From the NCBI RefSeq assembly GCF_000350225.1, contig NW_005178895.1:1-64000 (forward strand): a stretch of 64,000 nt of DNA, written 5' to 3'. The translations under genes were made by a program, and so were the position numbers. A model generated the notes under the pieces. The model was not told the DNA's origin, made no database searches, and saw nothing but the letters and a program-made list of their open reading frames with translations. Shown here in pieces: positions 1-10,340 of this stretch. This DNA is from Chondrus crispus. Its lineage: Eukaryota; Rhodophyta; Florideophyceae; Gigartinales; Gigartinaceae. The first letter of the stretch is position 1. Each line of letters begins with the position of its first letter.

Positions 1-913
1 CCGGAAGAAGAACGAAGATCTCTCTGTTTTCGTGTCACGGTTCCGAGGACTGGCTGCGGAGCATCTTATGCATTCCAACGCATCGACGTCTTCCCAGATT
101 GGTGAAGTCCTGGCAATCACTTTGTTGAACAATGCCAACCTCGAAGAGGGCACTCTGACTAATGCCAAGCTGCAGTAAATTTCGTTGGCTGAAGCTCGGG
201 CTGTCGAAGTGAATCCGCCAACAACGAGGTCGTTCTCCACCAAAGATCTCGACGAATTCAAGTCTGTTATTGAGAGCGCAGGAGAGCTCCAAGGTCCGTT
301 GTACTTCCGTACAGACGATGAAAATGGTCTACGGAATGCCCTCCGTAAGTACCGCTCTCAAGCACGAGGGACAGGAAAGAAAATCCAGGACGCATTTCAG
401 AAACTGTACACTAATCCGCAGGAAGATGAAACGCCTAATAATTCCGTAGCGGGTATCATCTTGTCCAAGGCGAAGCCTTGCAAGCTTCACTTAGATGACG
501 CCGTTTCTGTCCTTGGAAACTTGACCCTCACGTCAACACAAGGTCCCTCGATGAGCATGAAGGACGTTGAAAGCCTCGTGCAGCGCAACGTTCGACAAGC
601 ACTTCTCGCCGTAGGGCATAAGGCTTCTGGAGCTGGATCCGACAACTTCGCCTATAATGACGTCGTACGCAATGGAGCTCGTGGACGTAGTCGGAACCCG
701 CCCAGAGGAAGACGCAAGCGCCCTCACGAAGAAGTAGGAACCCGCTCCTACAGGACCACCTGTGCGGAGTCTGGTGAGCAGGGACACCTCCGTGGTGATC
801 TGCGCTGCTCAGCGTCCGACCATCACGCGAAAAGACGAAGAACCACTGGGAACGAGTACAAATCTCCTGTTTTTTTTCGTCCAGGCTCCCGTCTGGGACG
901 CAGAGACAACTAA
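1..913 (+). other. Copia-1 gag region (fossil, partial)
   Basis: This stretch reads as the C-terminal part of a Copia gag polyprotein, the nucleocapsid/capsid precursor. Near its end it carries a cysteine/histidine cluster resembling a degenerate CCHC zinc knuckle, followed by a basic Lys/Arg-rich segment. It lies just upstream of pol. The N-terminal part is outside the window and the remaining sequence appears broken. The assignment rests on position before pol and on the knuckle-like cluster, not on a strong domain match. Confidence 0.6.
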
Positions 914-1035
914 GTCTCGTTTCCAGGCGGGGAGCCAAGTCCGACGTCTTCTCCTCACGTGAGGACCCCAATCCAATTTTAGACGATGGCTGTCCGAGGA
1001 GTGTCGGCGGCATCCAATCCGCGGCTACACTCTGC

Positions 1036-4000
1036 GTGAAAATGGGAATCAAGCTATCCATTCGTCCTATCGATTGCAAACCATTCTATCACGGATATGG
1101 AATGGAGTGTAGCGAAGCCGAGCTTGTGGCTGCCATATGGGATATGCCTGTTACGGACATGTACGGGACAAACATAACAATTCCGTTCTACGTCACAAAG
1201 GGAATTGGCTTCCTCCTTCTCGGCAACGAAGTGCTCCACAAGTCAAGATTGCTCGGACCAGAGAACGCCCTTGTCATACCACCTGGAGTGTGCGGCCTCT
1301 CACAGAAAGAGGTCGTGCTTCAGACATATAGTGAACAAATCTCCCCGGAAGATAAAGACGCCAAGAGAACGTACTTGTTCGTGGTACCTTCAAAGACTTC
1401 GTCTTTCGAAACGTACTTCGCATCTTTGCGCTCCCTCATTTCGAGGCAAATGGGGCATCGTTTCGGAAGAACCAAGTTTATGGACGGAAAGGTGGCAAAG
1501 AGGTTTGCGCTCAAGCTTCATGGCTCTTCCCACTTGCCCCTTGACGATATGCTCGAGTTATGCAAACAAGGATCTATCCTCTCCTCAGTTCTTAGGCAAG
1601 CCCTCACCACTGTTGCATCGAAATGTACGTCTTGCAAGAGCACCGGAAGACCTTCCAACTCGAGAAAGGTCTCTTTCGGAAAGCTCCTCTCATCTTTCAA
1701 CGACCACGTTCAGCTAGACTACATGTACATCACAGAGCTGAGTAATCAGCCCATAATCCACATCGTCGACGTACACACCGGGCTTTCCGTTACCTCACTC
1801 ATGACTACACGAGAGATGGACGAGGCATCCCGTGTGTTCGATAACAAGTGGTGTGATGTACACGGTCCTCCAGCTGTTGTATCATCTGACCCTGAGTTCA
1901 ATAACTCCGTGTTCAAGGGCTTTTTGCAGTATGCAGGGGTCAAATTCCAGCCCCGTCCTGCTCGAAGACACAACAAGCTTGGGGTGGTTAAGAGCAAGAA
2001 TGCGGTGGTCCGGTTGATAGCCCAAAGGATGACCAAAGATGCACAGTTCTTCATGCAGACTCGCAACGTGGAAGTGGAGAAGTCCGACGTTCTTTCCCGT
2101 GCAACATATGTGAGCAACATACTGTACGGTAGCAAGAGAATGAGCAGCTTTGAACTCGCTAGGGGCTATACTCCTTCCATCGCTGGACTCCCAAAAAGTG
2201 TTGTGACCGACCAAATAATCGCTGCTCACGAAGAGCAAGTTGCCCGTCGGGCCCTCTTGATGCTTGACAAGGGCCGGTCACCCAACACCGTCCTTCCCGA
2301 AGACCTTCGACGTGGCGTCCTCGTCTACTACTTCAAACGCAACGTCAAGTTTGGCAAATGGGAATCCGGGTATGTACGTGCAGTCGAGCCGCACATGGTT
2401 ATTGTCTCAAATAACCCGGAACATCGTGGAAAGCCAATTCGGGCTGCGTATGAAGATGTGCGCATAGCTCCACGGTCACCCTTGCTGTTGGATCTGAACC
2501 AGATTGGTTACGTTTTCCCCCGGTCGTACGCCGTCGTTGATACGGATGACACTGAGGTAGCGATGAACCAGCATCAAACTGACGACGCCGAGTCCCGGAG
2601 TCAAGTTTTGCCGACCGAGGATGATCTCCCAGCAAGCTTTCCGTGGGAAGAGGGAAACGACGCCCACCCTCCTCTACACGATGACATTCTTGAGATCAGA
2701 AAAGACGGAGAGGACTCAAGAGTACATGCTGATGAAGATGTCGCAAGGTACTTCGAAGAACAGCCTGCATTCTTTGCGAATACTAAGAAGTCTCCAAGCT
2801 CACGCAACCTTGAGAGACCCCTGCAGGAAGAAGTCACTCCTTCAGATCCGGCAAGGCAACAGGGCACTCTCAACAAACCGTTTGACCCACCTCGTCCCGA
2901 GAAAGACATCGGTGAGGTGAGAGTCACGCCTCCCCCGGAGCTGCCGTTTGAACTCCAGTCCATGGAGCAGGACGTCCTGCGACAAGTAAAAGGGATCATC
3001 GAAGATAAAACCGCTTCGGAATTTCAACTGCAGTTCGTGCCCCGATGGCTGCTTGACAAAGCCATAGCTGCAGAGAAGAATAACTACGACGGTGCCTTTG
3101 AAGAAGTCAGGTTGAGTTCCATCCCTAGAGGTGCCAACATTATATCATCGCATCATTTCTTCCAAGTGAAGACCGATGGGGACGAGGACAAACTCCGGCT
3201 GAAGTGTCGAATGGTGCCTCACGGCAACCGCGACAAAGATAAGGAGAGTGTCCGGAAGGATTCTGCAACTGCACAATTCCCAGTGATCCGACTGGTGTTG
3301 TCCATCGCCGCCGTCCTGAACATGGTCATAGCCACAATCGACATTAAGGGTGCGTACCTGCAGGGAGGTTACCTTTCTCGAGACATCTATGTTCGACCAC
3401 CAAAAGGTTGGGCGGCCCGAGGGATTCTGTGGCGACTTCTCAAGCCCGCCTATGGAATCGTCGAGTCTGGAAGACTCTGGCAGCTGACCATAGAAGGTTG
3501 GATGTCTCGGCAAGACATTGTACCCATCCCTGGTATGCCACAACTCTTCATGAAGTTCGGCGATGGAGGTAATATTTCTCTTGCTATTTGCAAGGTCGTG
3601 GATGATTTCCTGGTAGTCGGTTCACCAAGAGAAGTCAACGACTTCCATGCTGCCCTTGCAAAACGATTTGAAGTCGGCCGGTTCGTCGTTGACCGCCCGC
3701 TAATCTTCAATCGCCTCCACATTTCGCAAGGCCCTGATGGTACAGTGCACATCGATATGAAAGAGTACATGGAGAAAATCGAGTTTCCGGCGCTGTCTCG
3801 GGAACGGAAAAAGCAGTTCCACGAAAGAGCCACCCCGAAAGAACTCACGTCGTACCTTGGCTTGGCAGGATCACTCAACTTCCTTGGTCATGGTGTCCTC
3901 CCGCAGGCTTCTTTTGCAGCAAGCTACCTCCAGCAAGCTGTAGGCAACCTAAGAGTCTCTGACTTGGTTAACGGCAGTAAGGTTCTGAACGAACTGCGGG

Positions 4001-4581
4001 GCTTGACTCCACAGCTGAAGTACTGTGCTCCCCCGATGCTAGACAAGGACCCTTCGTATTTGTGCTTCTCCGATGCTAGCCATGGTTCCACTTCATATGG
4101 GCAGACCGGATACCTCTCCGGGATATACCTGCCTGCGGGGGGTGCCGGTGTGTACCATGTCCTTGATTGGCATAGCTGCAAGCAATCCCGAGTGGCGTTT
4201 TCGTCAATTGGAGCTGAAATACTTGCCGCAGCAACGTCAACAGACCGTGGATCGCTAATGGCCGAGAGCCTCAAACGAGTGTACGGATCGGACGTCCCGC
4301 TTCCGTTTATCCTCACGGTTGACTCGCACGGCTTGTACTCAACAGTGACGACGCTCCACGAAGGGACAGATTACCGTCTCCGACCCACAGTAGCACGAAT
4401 GCGAGACTCCTTCGAAAACGGAGAGATCGCTACGATGCAGTGGATTGCCGGCAAACTGAACCTTGCCGACGCCTTGACGAAGAGAAACTTGGAAATGTTC
4501 CGAAAGCTGAACAAGGTCATGCTGAATGGAGTGCTGGACCCTTGCATGTTCGATAAGGCCAAGCGGATCCAGTTTAATTAG
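1036..4581 (+). CDS. Copia-1 pol (integrase, reverse transcriptase, RNase H)
   Basis: This 1181-residue frame is the polyprotein that copies and inserts the element. An integrase core lies at about residues 220-340, with acidic residues in LDYMYITEL and SSDPEFNN. A linker rich in Asp, Glu, Ser and Pro follows at about 500-640. Reverse transcriptase spans about 680-900, with ATIDIKGAYLQGG and the catalytic box VVDDFLVVG, the Copia counterpart of YVDD. RNase H is C-terminal (CFSDASHGS, SSIGAEILAAATSTD, then LNLADALTKR). The integrase-before-RT order is diagnostic of Copia. The aspartic protease that normally precedes integrase is not clear to me. The stop lies three bases from the end of a convergent antisense ORF. 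Confidence 0.9.
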   Translation: MKMGIKLSIRPIDCKPFYHGYGMECSEAELVAAIWDMPVTDMYGTNITIPFYVTKGIGFLLLGNEVLHKSRLLGPENALVIPPGVCGLSQKEVVLQTYSEQISPEDKDAKRTYLFVVPSKTSSFETYFASLRSLISRQMGHRFGRTKFMDGKVAKRFALKLHGSSHLPLDDMLELCKQGSILSSVLRQALTTVASKCTSCKSTGRPSNSRKVSFGKLLSSFNDHVQLDYMYITELSNQPIIHIVDVHTGLSVTSLMTTREMDEASRVFDNKWCDVHGPPAVVSSDPEFNNSVFKGFLQYAGVKFQPRPARRHNKLGVVKSKNAVVRLIAQRMTKDAQFFMQTRNVEVEKSDVLSRATYVSNILYGSKRMSSFELARGYTPSIAGLPKSVVTDQIIAAHEEQVARRALLMLDKGRSPNTVLPEDLRRGVLVYYFKRNVKFGKWESGYVRAVEPHMVIVSNNPEHRGKPIRAAYEDVRIAPRSPLLLDLNQIGYVFPRSYAVVDTDDTEVAMNQHQTDDAESRSQVLPTEDDLPASFPWEEGNDAHPPLHDDILEIRKDGEDSRVHADEDVARYFEEQPAFFANTKKSPSSRNLERPLQEEVTPSDPARQQGTLNKPFDPPRPEKDIGEVRVTPPPELPFELQSMEQDVLRQVKGIIEDKTASEFQLQFVPRWLLDKAIAAEKNNYDGAFEEVRLSSIPRGANIISSHHFFQVKTDGDEDKLRLKCRMVPHGNRDKDKESVRKDSATAQFPVIRLVLSIAAVLNMVIATIDIKGAYLQGGYLSRDIYVRPPKGWAARGILWRLLKPAYGIVESGRLWQLTIEGWMSRQDIVPIPGMPQLFMKFGDGGNISLAICKVVDDFLVVGSPREVNDFHAALAKRFEVGRFVVDRPLIFNRLHISQGPDGTVHIDMKEYMEKIEFPALSRERKKQFHERATPKELTSYLGLAGSLNFLGHGVLPQASFAASYLQQAVGNLRVSDLVNGSKVLNELRGLTPQLKYCAPPMLDKDPSYLCFSDASHGSTSYGQTGYLSGIYLPAGGAGVYHVLDWHSCKQSRVAFSSIGAEILAAATSTDRGSLMAESLKRVYGSDVPLPFILTVDSHGLYSTVTTLHEGTDYRLRPTVARMRDSFENGEIATMQWIAGKLNLADALTKRNLEMFRKLNKVMLNGVLDPCMFDKAKRIQFN

Positions 4582-4584
4582 CAT

Positions 4585-5838
4585 CTACGGCTCATCGATT
4601 ACCATCCTCCTCCTTGTCTGAGAGGAACCAGTGGTAAAGGGCTTCTTCTTTCGCGAAACATCCTTTCGCTTACGTTGGACTTCGGTGGATATTTTCCTAC
4701 CACCACCATGACGCTTGCGCTTCCCAACTGGCTGTTTGGTGAGGCGACGAAGCTCCGGAATGCCGAGTAGGTCGACCCCATCACCAAGACAAGCGCTCAA
4801 GGTTCCCTTGCCCATCTGTAGTGCAAAACGCTCTGTGCAATCATACACGAGCTGCCTTTTGGCATCCAGAACGACGACATGGTCGATTTCTTCTCCTGAA
4901 CTGTCCATTCCCCCTAACCTGGACAAGAAGATCCCATCACTTTGGGAAGCCAACCACTCTTCTTCGTCAACACGCTTCGGAATCGAAACCTTTTCCAGGC
5001 GGTAAGAGCCCAACCGCTGTTCGAGCCACGCTCCAGCTTGGGCGACGCTCACGGCTGGCATCGGATGGATATTCATCATGGCTAGTGCAGCCACTTCTCC
5101 AGCCAGCGCGTATAGTCCATTCCCGATCGCGGCTCGGAAACACTGGCCACGTGGAGAGAACACGAAGCTGGGAACGTTCGTACGGCGGTGGAGCGTTGCA
5201 GCCGAATCCCCGCGAGCACCGGGGCATCGAAGTCTGAAGAAGTGGTCCATCCGGCGAGTGCAAGCTCGTTGCAGATTATCCAAATATCGCGCCTCGGCGT
5301 GAGCATCAAAAACTATCTCCACTTGCAAGCCGCTCCCGTTTTCCTTCACCTCCAAGTCAGACTCGACCTCACTGCTCAACTCCATCATCTGCTCCAAGCT
5401 ACCCACGGCCCTGTGCGACTTCATGGTGTAGAAGTCGATGGGCCAGAGGGAGCGATGTCCCCCGCGGTCGTCTGCTGAGGCAAGGAACCCCCGCTTGCCA
5501 AACCGTATGTCCTTCCCGGACGAAAACACAATACGCCGGATAGTGTAGTCCGTTTGGTCAGCCCCGGGGTCCATCAGCCGAGAACCCCAAAGGCTCAAGA
5601 ACCCGAGTTCCTCGAGCATTCTTTCGGTGAAAAAGCGACCACGGCGCAACGACAGCCAATCCCAGAGCTCGCCACAAACTTCGCGGGGCAATCGCACACT
5701 CCTCATCAGTGCCTCCTTTGTCACTGACACCACCCAGGAGCCACTGTGTAGCTGAACGCGGCACTCGCCATCCAGCATCTCCATTCCGGAAAGCGGTGCG
5801 CGTTTAGATTCCATCGAGACCCACCGCACGTCAGGCAT
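4585..5838 (-). CDS. Antisense ORF behind Copia-1 pol, possible papain-fold hydrolase
   Basis: This 417-residue uninterrupted frame runs on the minus strand and meets Copia-1 pol tail to tail with a three-base gap. I do not recognise it as a named family. The middle holds a possible thiol-hydrolase site: Cys233 in RGQCFRAAIGNGLYALAG at the start of a small-residue helix, and His320 followed by Asp325 and Asp333 in DHVVVLDAKRQLVYDCTE. The spacing of about 87 residues and the hydrophobic His strand recall papain-fold or OTU-like peptidases. The last 50 residues are strongly basic (KRKRHGGGRK, KRKDVSRKKK), suggesting nuclear or nucleic-acid contact. Its length and coding quality argue against chance. 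It could be an element accessory gene or a captured host gene. The hydrolase idea is inference. Confidence 0.6.
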   Translation of the reverse strand: MPDVRWVSMESKRAPLSGMEMLDGECRVQLHSGSWVVSVTKEALMRSVRLPREVCGELWDWLSLRRGRFFTERMLEELGFLSLWGSRLMDPGADQTDYTIRRIVFSSGKDIRFGKRGFLASADDRGGHRSLWPIDFYTMKSHRAVGSLEQMMELSSEVESDLEVKENGSGLQVEIVFDAHAEARYLDNLQRACTRRMDHFFRLRCPGARGDSAATLHRRTNVPSFVFSPRGQCFRAAIGNGLYALAGEVAALAMMNIHPMPAVSVAQAGAWLEQRLGSYRLEKVSIPKRVDEEEWLASQSDGIFLSRLGGMDSSGEEIDHVVVLDAKRQLVYDCTERFALQMGKGTLSACLGDGVDLLGIPELRRLTKQPVGKRKRHGGGRKISTEVQRKRKDVSRKKKPFTTGSSQTRRRMVIDEP

Positions 5839-6857
5839 CGTGTAGCCTCACGCACACCCCTCCGTACCGTGGCCCGCGGGCGCTTTTATCGGTTTCGGTC
5901 AGGGCAGGCGCGAGGCGGAGGATGACGAGACGAAACGGAGGATGACGAGACGAAGCGCTCGACGCCGAGACGAAGGGCGGAGCGCGCGGCAGCTGCAATG
6001 GATGAGGCCCCAGTAGGGGAGATTGAGAATGTGATGCTTGGCGCGGTGGTGCGGTGGCGCGGTGGTGTGGCGGCGCGGCGAGGCAGATTATGACCACGGA
6101 GCTCAAACGGATCGCGAGATGCGCGACGAGCCCAAGGAGAGGAGCCGGAAATGCAGCGCGATTTAAGAAGCGAGTGCGCGGACGCGCGAAATGGGGGACC
6201 GATCGCAGGTAGGGAATGCGGTGCAAGGCAGGCGCCCGAAGGAAAAGGGAAGAAATGGATAACTCCGTAGAGGAGCACGCGGTGCATAAGGGGAGCCCGC
6301 TGACTGGGGTCTGCCAGAGAGTCGGACCACGTTCCCAACGGATATACTCCGCCGTCGGCGTGCGCATGTAGTCGGCCGCCGCTGGCCGCCGTCGAACGTG
6401 GCCCGACGGGGGGTGTGTCGTGGGCACTGTACAGCGAGGACAGCGCTAGCCCTAAGCGACTGGCAGTGTCCGCGGCGGTGCGCCGCCGGTCCCAAAATTA
6501 CAAAGGGGAATTTTACCGGGTACTTAAATCAAGGGGAAATTAAAGGGACTAGAAATCCGGGGGATACTCACGCACTCACGAGACAAGACCCCCGGTGGCT
6601 TTTGTGGCCTTTCGCTTCGCCTCGCTCGATCACCTCCGTTCTGCTCCCTCCGCTGCGCACGTTCAGGGAAACCGAGCCTCAGCTTCCGCTCGAGACTAAC
6701 ATTCCTACCACACCATGCCTTTCTTTCCGATATCAAGTTAGGCCATATGATTGGTCACTGCGAGGTGCCCACGTGAAAGACATTGATAGTATATATTGAA
6801 AACCTTAAGATATATATTTTAGGCTAATTACATTAAAGCAGAAGGTCAGCACAGACA
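5839..6857. other. No gene recognised; GC-rich, short tandem repeats
   Basis: This kilobase lies between the start of the antisense ORF and the CT-rich tract. It has small tandem repeats: two copies of GGATGACGAGACGAA near 5920-5955, and GCGCGGTGGTG-like units near 6038-6075. Minus-strand open frames here are Pro/Arg/Ser-rich and look like products of GC-rich composition. The promoter of the antisense ORF and the 3' LTR of Copia-1 are expected in this area but I cannot delimit them. A purine-rich tract near 6530-6550 could be a polypurine primer. That is a guess. Confidence 0.4.
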
Positions 6858-6949
6858 ATGAGATGTATAAAATGTACAAATAGAGTGGGTCCTTCAATCT
6901 ACTGTAGCAACAAATCGAATGATCATCAACATCCACTCGTGCGTCCCCA

Positions 6950-7460
6950 CTTGCAAACTCCTCCTCTCTCCTCCTCTCCCACCATTCCCATATCTCACTT
7001 TCTCCGTCTCTCTGTCTCTCCGTGTGTCTCTCTTTCTCTGTCTCTCTCTCTCTTTCTCTGTCTCTCTCTCTCTTTCTCTGTCTCTCTCTACCTCACTAGC
7101 TCCAGCTTCCTAACTCTCTTCACATCCCCAGAGTCGTCCCTCCCTTCCCATCCTCCGCTTGCTATCTCCCTCATTAAACGCAGCTTCTTACCTCCCTCAC
7201 CAACTGTAGTCTCCCCCCTCCCTCACCATTCTCAGCTCTCTTTCTCCCTGACCATCCCCAGAGTCGTCCCTCCCTTCCCATCTTCGGCTTTAGTTCTCTC
7301 TCACCATCTCCAGCTTCCTGGCTCCCTCACCAACTGCAGCTTCTTGCTTCCCTCGCCATCTCCACAGTCTAAGGTCCCCATCGTGAACTCCAGCTCCATC
7401 TCACCTTAGTCAACCCCAGCTTCCCCTTTTCCACTCCATTCCCATCTTTCAACTTTTCTC
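6950..7460. repeat. Polypyrimidine microsatellite and CT-rich degenerate repeat
   Basis: From about 6990 to 7090 the plus strand is a (TCTC)n/TCTG microsatellite. It grades into about 350 bases of C/T-rich degenerate repeats. A unit containing CCCCAGAGTCGTCCCTCCCT occurs near 7125 and again near 7256, and Ser/Pro/Leu-coding blocks around CACCAACTG recur. The open frame across 6858-7409 translates this composition (Ser, Leu, Pro) and is not accepted as a gene. Confidence 0.75.
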
Positions 7461-7611
7461 CTTGCGTACCTCGTTCCATTTCTGTTCGTGTCCCTTCCTC
7501 AGTATCGCTAGCGCCCGAGCTTGTCTAGAAGGCCATGACCTTCTATAGCTTCCCACGTCAACCATTTCGAATAATCCAATTGCAGCACTACTTGTAGAGG
7601 AAGACGAATAT

Positions 7612-8991
7612 TTATTTGTGGCGTTGGCGTACAGGAGGTCGTTCCAATCGTTTTGCCTTTACCAGATCTATGAGACTGTCACGTTTTCTCGAACCCGCCA
7701 TTCTTCGTCCTGTTTCCCTTCCTGTGTTTGCTGACCGCGTCATTTGTCTGTGCCAACTCAAGCTTTCTGTGTAAACCTGTCTAAACTCCACTGCTGTCAT
7801 ATCTTTTCGCCTCGAACCGCCTTCATCGACAACGAAATTGTGTATCTTCATGGCAGTACACACAATTCGTGATGACTTCCGTACTGCGAAACGCAAGGGC
7901 CTTTGCAAAATGCCCCATTTGGCTACTAAAACCCCAAACGCCTGCTCTACGTGCATTCGTAGTGACGAGTGGTAGAAATTGAACGCATCTTCTGTCTCTG
8001 TAACCTGCGAGCTTGGTACAGGTGTTATGACAGTTTCAGTGCACAAATATGCTTCGTCAGCGGCAATCCAAAATTCTTCGCACAAACGGCCCTCCTGGAG
8101 ATATCTTCCTAAACTTGAGGTCTCATGACTGAGCGAGTCATGAGTCGAACCCACGCAGCGACAGGAGTATGTCAGAAAACGATAATTGGAGTCTACCATA
8201 GCTTGCACACAAAGGGCGTAAAACCCTTTTCTGTTGTAGTACGACGCGAGGTTTTCTTCCTCCCTTGGTTTAGTGATTTTAACTGCAAGACCATCTAGAG
8301 CCCCGACACACCCGTCCAACGGACTAAGTGCTTTTCTTGAGGTTTTGAAAGCAATTGATGATGTATAGAGATCTACTCTTGTTTTCAGCAGTCCAGGAAG
8401 CCGGAGGACCACATTTGGCACACTTACAGTGTCCTCAAAAATTCTGTGGATAGTAGATTTCGTCACGTTGTAGCTTGATATGAGGTCCCACATATCTGCT
8501 CCAGCTAGTAGGCGTAGGGTGATTCCGAGGCGCATATCTGGCATGACGGTTGTTCTCTTTGACCTTTGACCCATCTCAATGTTTTTCTGAATTTTACACT
8601 GAATAAGTCGCAACAATTTCGCGAAGATGGGACGAGACATTCGAAATGCGCCGGAAAACTCCTCATCGGTATAAATTGAAGTTACAGATAAGAACGTCCA
8701 ATTCACTTCTTTGATTGGGGTTTGTGAAGGATAGATATTCGGTGCTGGCTGAATCGGTATCGGGCTTATATGATCTTCGTCTCCTGAACGGGAGGCAAAT
8801 TCCGAGTCAAGAGGTGGGACGATTAGGGCCAACTCTTCAAATCCCGAGGACCTCGCCTTTCCCGGAGAAGACGTGATTTCGTCTCTATTCATGAGGTGGG
8901 ATATGCGCCGGCGATATTCGGTTGAAAAAGGGTGTGAAGGGGGATATGGCATCCAGGAGTGCTGGAGATAATATGGAGGTGGAGTCGACAA
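7612..8991 (-). CDS. PIF/Harbinger transposase (HARBI1-like)
   Basis: This 459-residue protein is a DDE nuclease of the PIF/Harbinger superfamily, which cuts and reinserts its transposon. A helix-turn-helix-like segment lies at about residues 166-190 (DLISSYNVTKSTIHRIFED). The catalytic domain follows: Asp233 in GALDG, Asp285 in GSTHDS, the conserved ADEAY at 311-315, and Glu349 in HVEQAFGVL. The tail ILQRPLRF with METxIHNFVVDEG-like spacing is typical of the family. Length is normal (family about 350-460) and the frame is unbroken, so it may be active or only recently silent. I found no Myb-like partner gene beside it and no clear terminal inverted repeats. It could therefore be a stranded transposase or a domesticated HARBI1-type gene. 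Confidence 0.88.
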   Translation of the reverse strand: MSTPPPYYLQHSWMPYPPSHPFSTEYRRRISHLMNRDEITSSPGKARSSGFEELALIVPPLDSEFASRSGDEDHISPIPIQPAPNIYPSQTPIKEVNWTFLSVTSIYTDEEFSGAFRMSRPIFAKLLRLIQCKIQKNIEMGQRSKRTTVMPDMRLGITLRLLAGADMWDLISSYNVTKSTIHRIFEDTVSVPNVVLRLPGLLKTRVDLYTSSIAFKTSRKALSPLDGCVGALDGLAVKITKPREEENLASYYNRKGFYALCVQAMVDSNYRFLTYSCRCVGSTHDSLSHETSSLGRYLQEGRLCEEFWIAADEAYLCTETVITPVPSSQVTETEDAFNFYHSSLRMHVEQAFGVLVAKWGILQRPLRFAVRKSSRIVCTAMKIHNFVVDEGGSRRKDMTAVEFRQVYTESLSWHRQMTRSANTGRETGRRMAGSRKRDSLIDLVKAKRLERPPVRQRHK

Positions 8992-9885
8992 AAGGTGGTG
9001 CTAGACGGGAGACGGTTTGTTGCACGGATGATAGCGTGATGTTGGGGAGATCATCCCTACTTTCCGCTGGGCATTTTACTGACTCTGTTCAGCGCGTTTG
9101 AGACCGTTTTTACTGTGGTCGCTTGCTTTTGAGTTGTCTCAATCTATTTGTTGTCCAATGAAATTGCCTTTCTGTGAGGCTTACGCTCCAGGAGAAAGGG
9201 CGCTTACTACCTCTTACTAAGACTGCCATGTTAATATTTGTATCAGCAGCAAGCAATCAGGAGGCTCTGCGCGATTGCCACTGATGTGATATGCTGTGTT
9301 GGGACGGGCTCTGGGAGGGCCGTTCCACACTCGCTCGCAGAGCTTGGATTTCAACCTCAACGTTGCGCTTTGATGCGTTGGAATGACAGCGGAAACGGGC
9401 AAGTCCTGCGACTGCGGCCATTCGCCCGTGCGCCATGCGATTGTGAAACAGGCTCATACAGTGATGGGCGCAAAAGAGCCAAAAGAAAGATGCAGCGGTC
9501 GGCGGCCGTTGGCAATTCGCAACACAGCTCCCAGATGAAGATCGCGATGAAGATTCGATATCTTATCTATATATATATAAAGGGGGGTGCCCTTTGTTTC
9601 GGACAGGTTTTAAAAAATAAAATAAAAACATCTTCATCAGGTCAGATTGGGATTTTTGCACCGTCAAAAGAAAGCTCTCGTTCTGTTACACTAGCTCCAT
9701 CAGCCAGTCAATACGTGGCGGCGGCGGAAAGTACGGGAAAACAGCGCAAACGCGAGTCCGCCACCACAGCCGACGGCGTGCAAACGGAACGAGATGATCG
9801 GACACACACAGTCCATCTCTTAAAAAACCACAATTTTATTTGAGGTTTTGGGAATGCCACGTCACAGATGCAACCTCATCCTCAG
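8992..9885. other. No clear gene; weak 201-aa plus-strand frame
   Basis: The spacer between the Harbinger transposase and Copia-2 holds one weak plus-strand frame (9238-9843, 201 aa) with no motif I recognise. It is rich in Ser, Arg and Ala, with a stretch encoded by an AT microsatellite near 9565-9580 (TATATATATATA). That run may also serve as a TATA element. I see no inverted repeats that would close the Harbinger transposase into an element. Confidence 0.35.
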
Positions 9886-10062
9886 TGTGAGACAAAGCCT
9901 CATATCTGCTGCTGTTTACACTTGTATTTACAGTACTCTTTCTACTAGCTTCCACTCTTATTAGTGCGTGCCTCATGCAACCCAATTTCCCATCACCATT
10001 ACCATTATCATCTCCATCGTCCTTAAAAACGACTCGTGCACGCTACACGATTTGGGCTCACA
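9886..10062 (+). repeat. 5' LTR of Copia-2
   Basis: About 177 bp, beginning TGTGAGACAAAGCC and ending GGGCTCACA, preceded by the target duplication CTCAG. The same sequence recurs at 14203-14222 joined with 18396-18553. It supplies promoter and polyadenylation signals in this class of element. I see no strong TATA box in so short an LTR. Confidence 0.9.
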
Positions 10063-10340
10063 TTCGCGAATTGTGCCACACAAACACGAGTGCGACCAAC
10101 TTCCACGCGTCGCGTCGCTTCTCATCTCTGCTGCGCAGGGGTTTGTAAGTGCGGTTTGCCTAGAGGTAGCGACTACGGTTGCGCGGCACTCCGACCCTCG
10201 AGTTCCGCCTAGAGGCAGCATCCCACGTGCGCGGCGAGCTCACTCTTATTCTTTGCGCGTTTTCTTTCGAGCAATCGCGTGCATCTTTTCATATCTTACC
10301 GACAACACGACCCTTACGCAACAAACGATCACCGCCAACC

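Larger units (their letters stand above)
1..5838 (+). mobile_element. Copia-1: Ty1/Copia LTR retrotransposon, cut by the window edge
   Basis: A Ty1/Copia element on the plus strand enters from the left edge, so its 5' LTR and the start of gag lie outside. The visible parts are a gag region (about 1-913) and a single long pol gene (1036-4581) with integrase before reverse transcriptase, the order that defines Copia. A convergent antisense ORF (4585-5838) follows pol directly and probably belongs to the element. I could not identify the 3' LTR, because the partner needed for comparison is not in the window; it should lie after 5838. Pol looks whole; the gag part looks broken in one or two places. 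Age cannot be judged without both LTRs. Confidence 0.85.

Noticed and set aside
5831-6495. Three overlapping minus-strand frames rich in Arg, Pro and Ser
   Set aside because: GC-rich sequence with short tandem repeats gives open frames in several phases; no motif and no consistent start.
6858-7409. 183-codon plus-strand frame, Ser/Pro/Leu-rich
   Set aside because: It translates a polypyrimidine microsatellite and degenerate CT-rich repeats; composition alone explains the frame.
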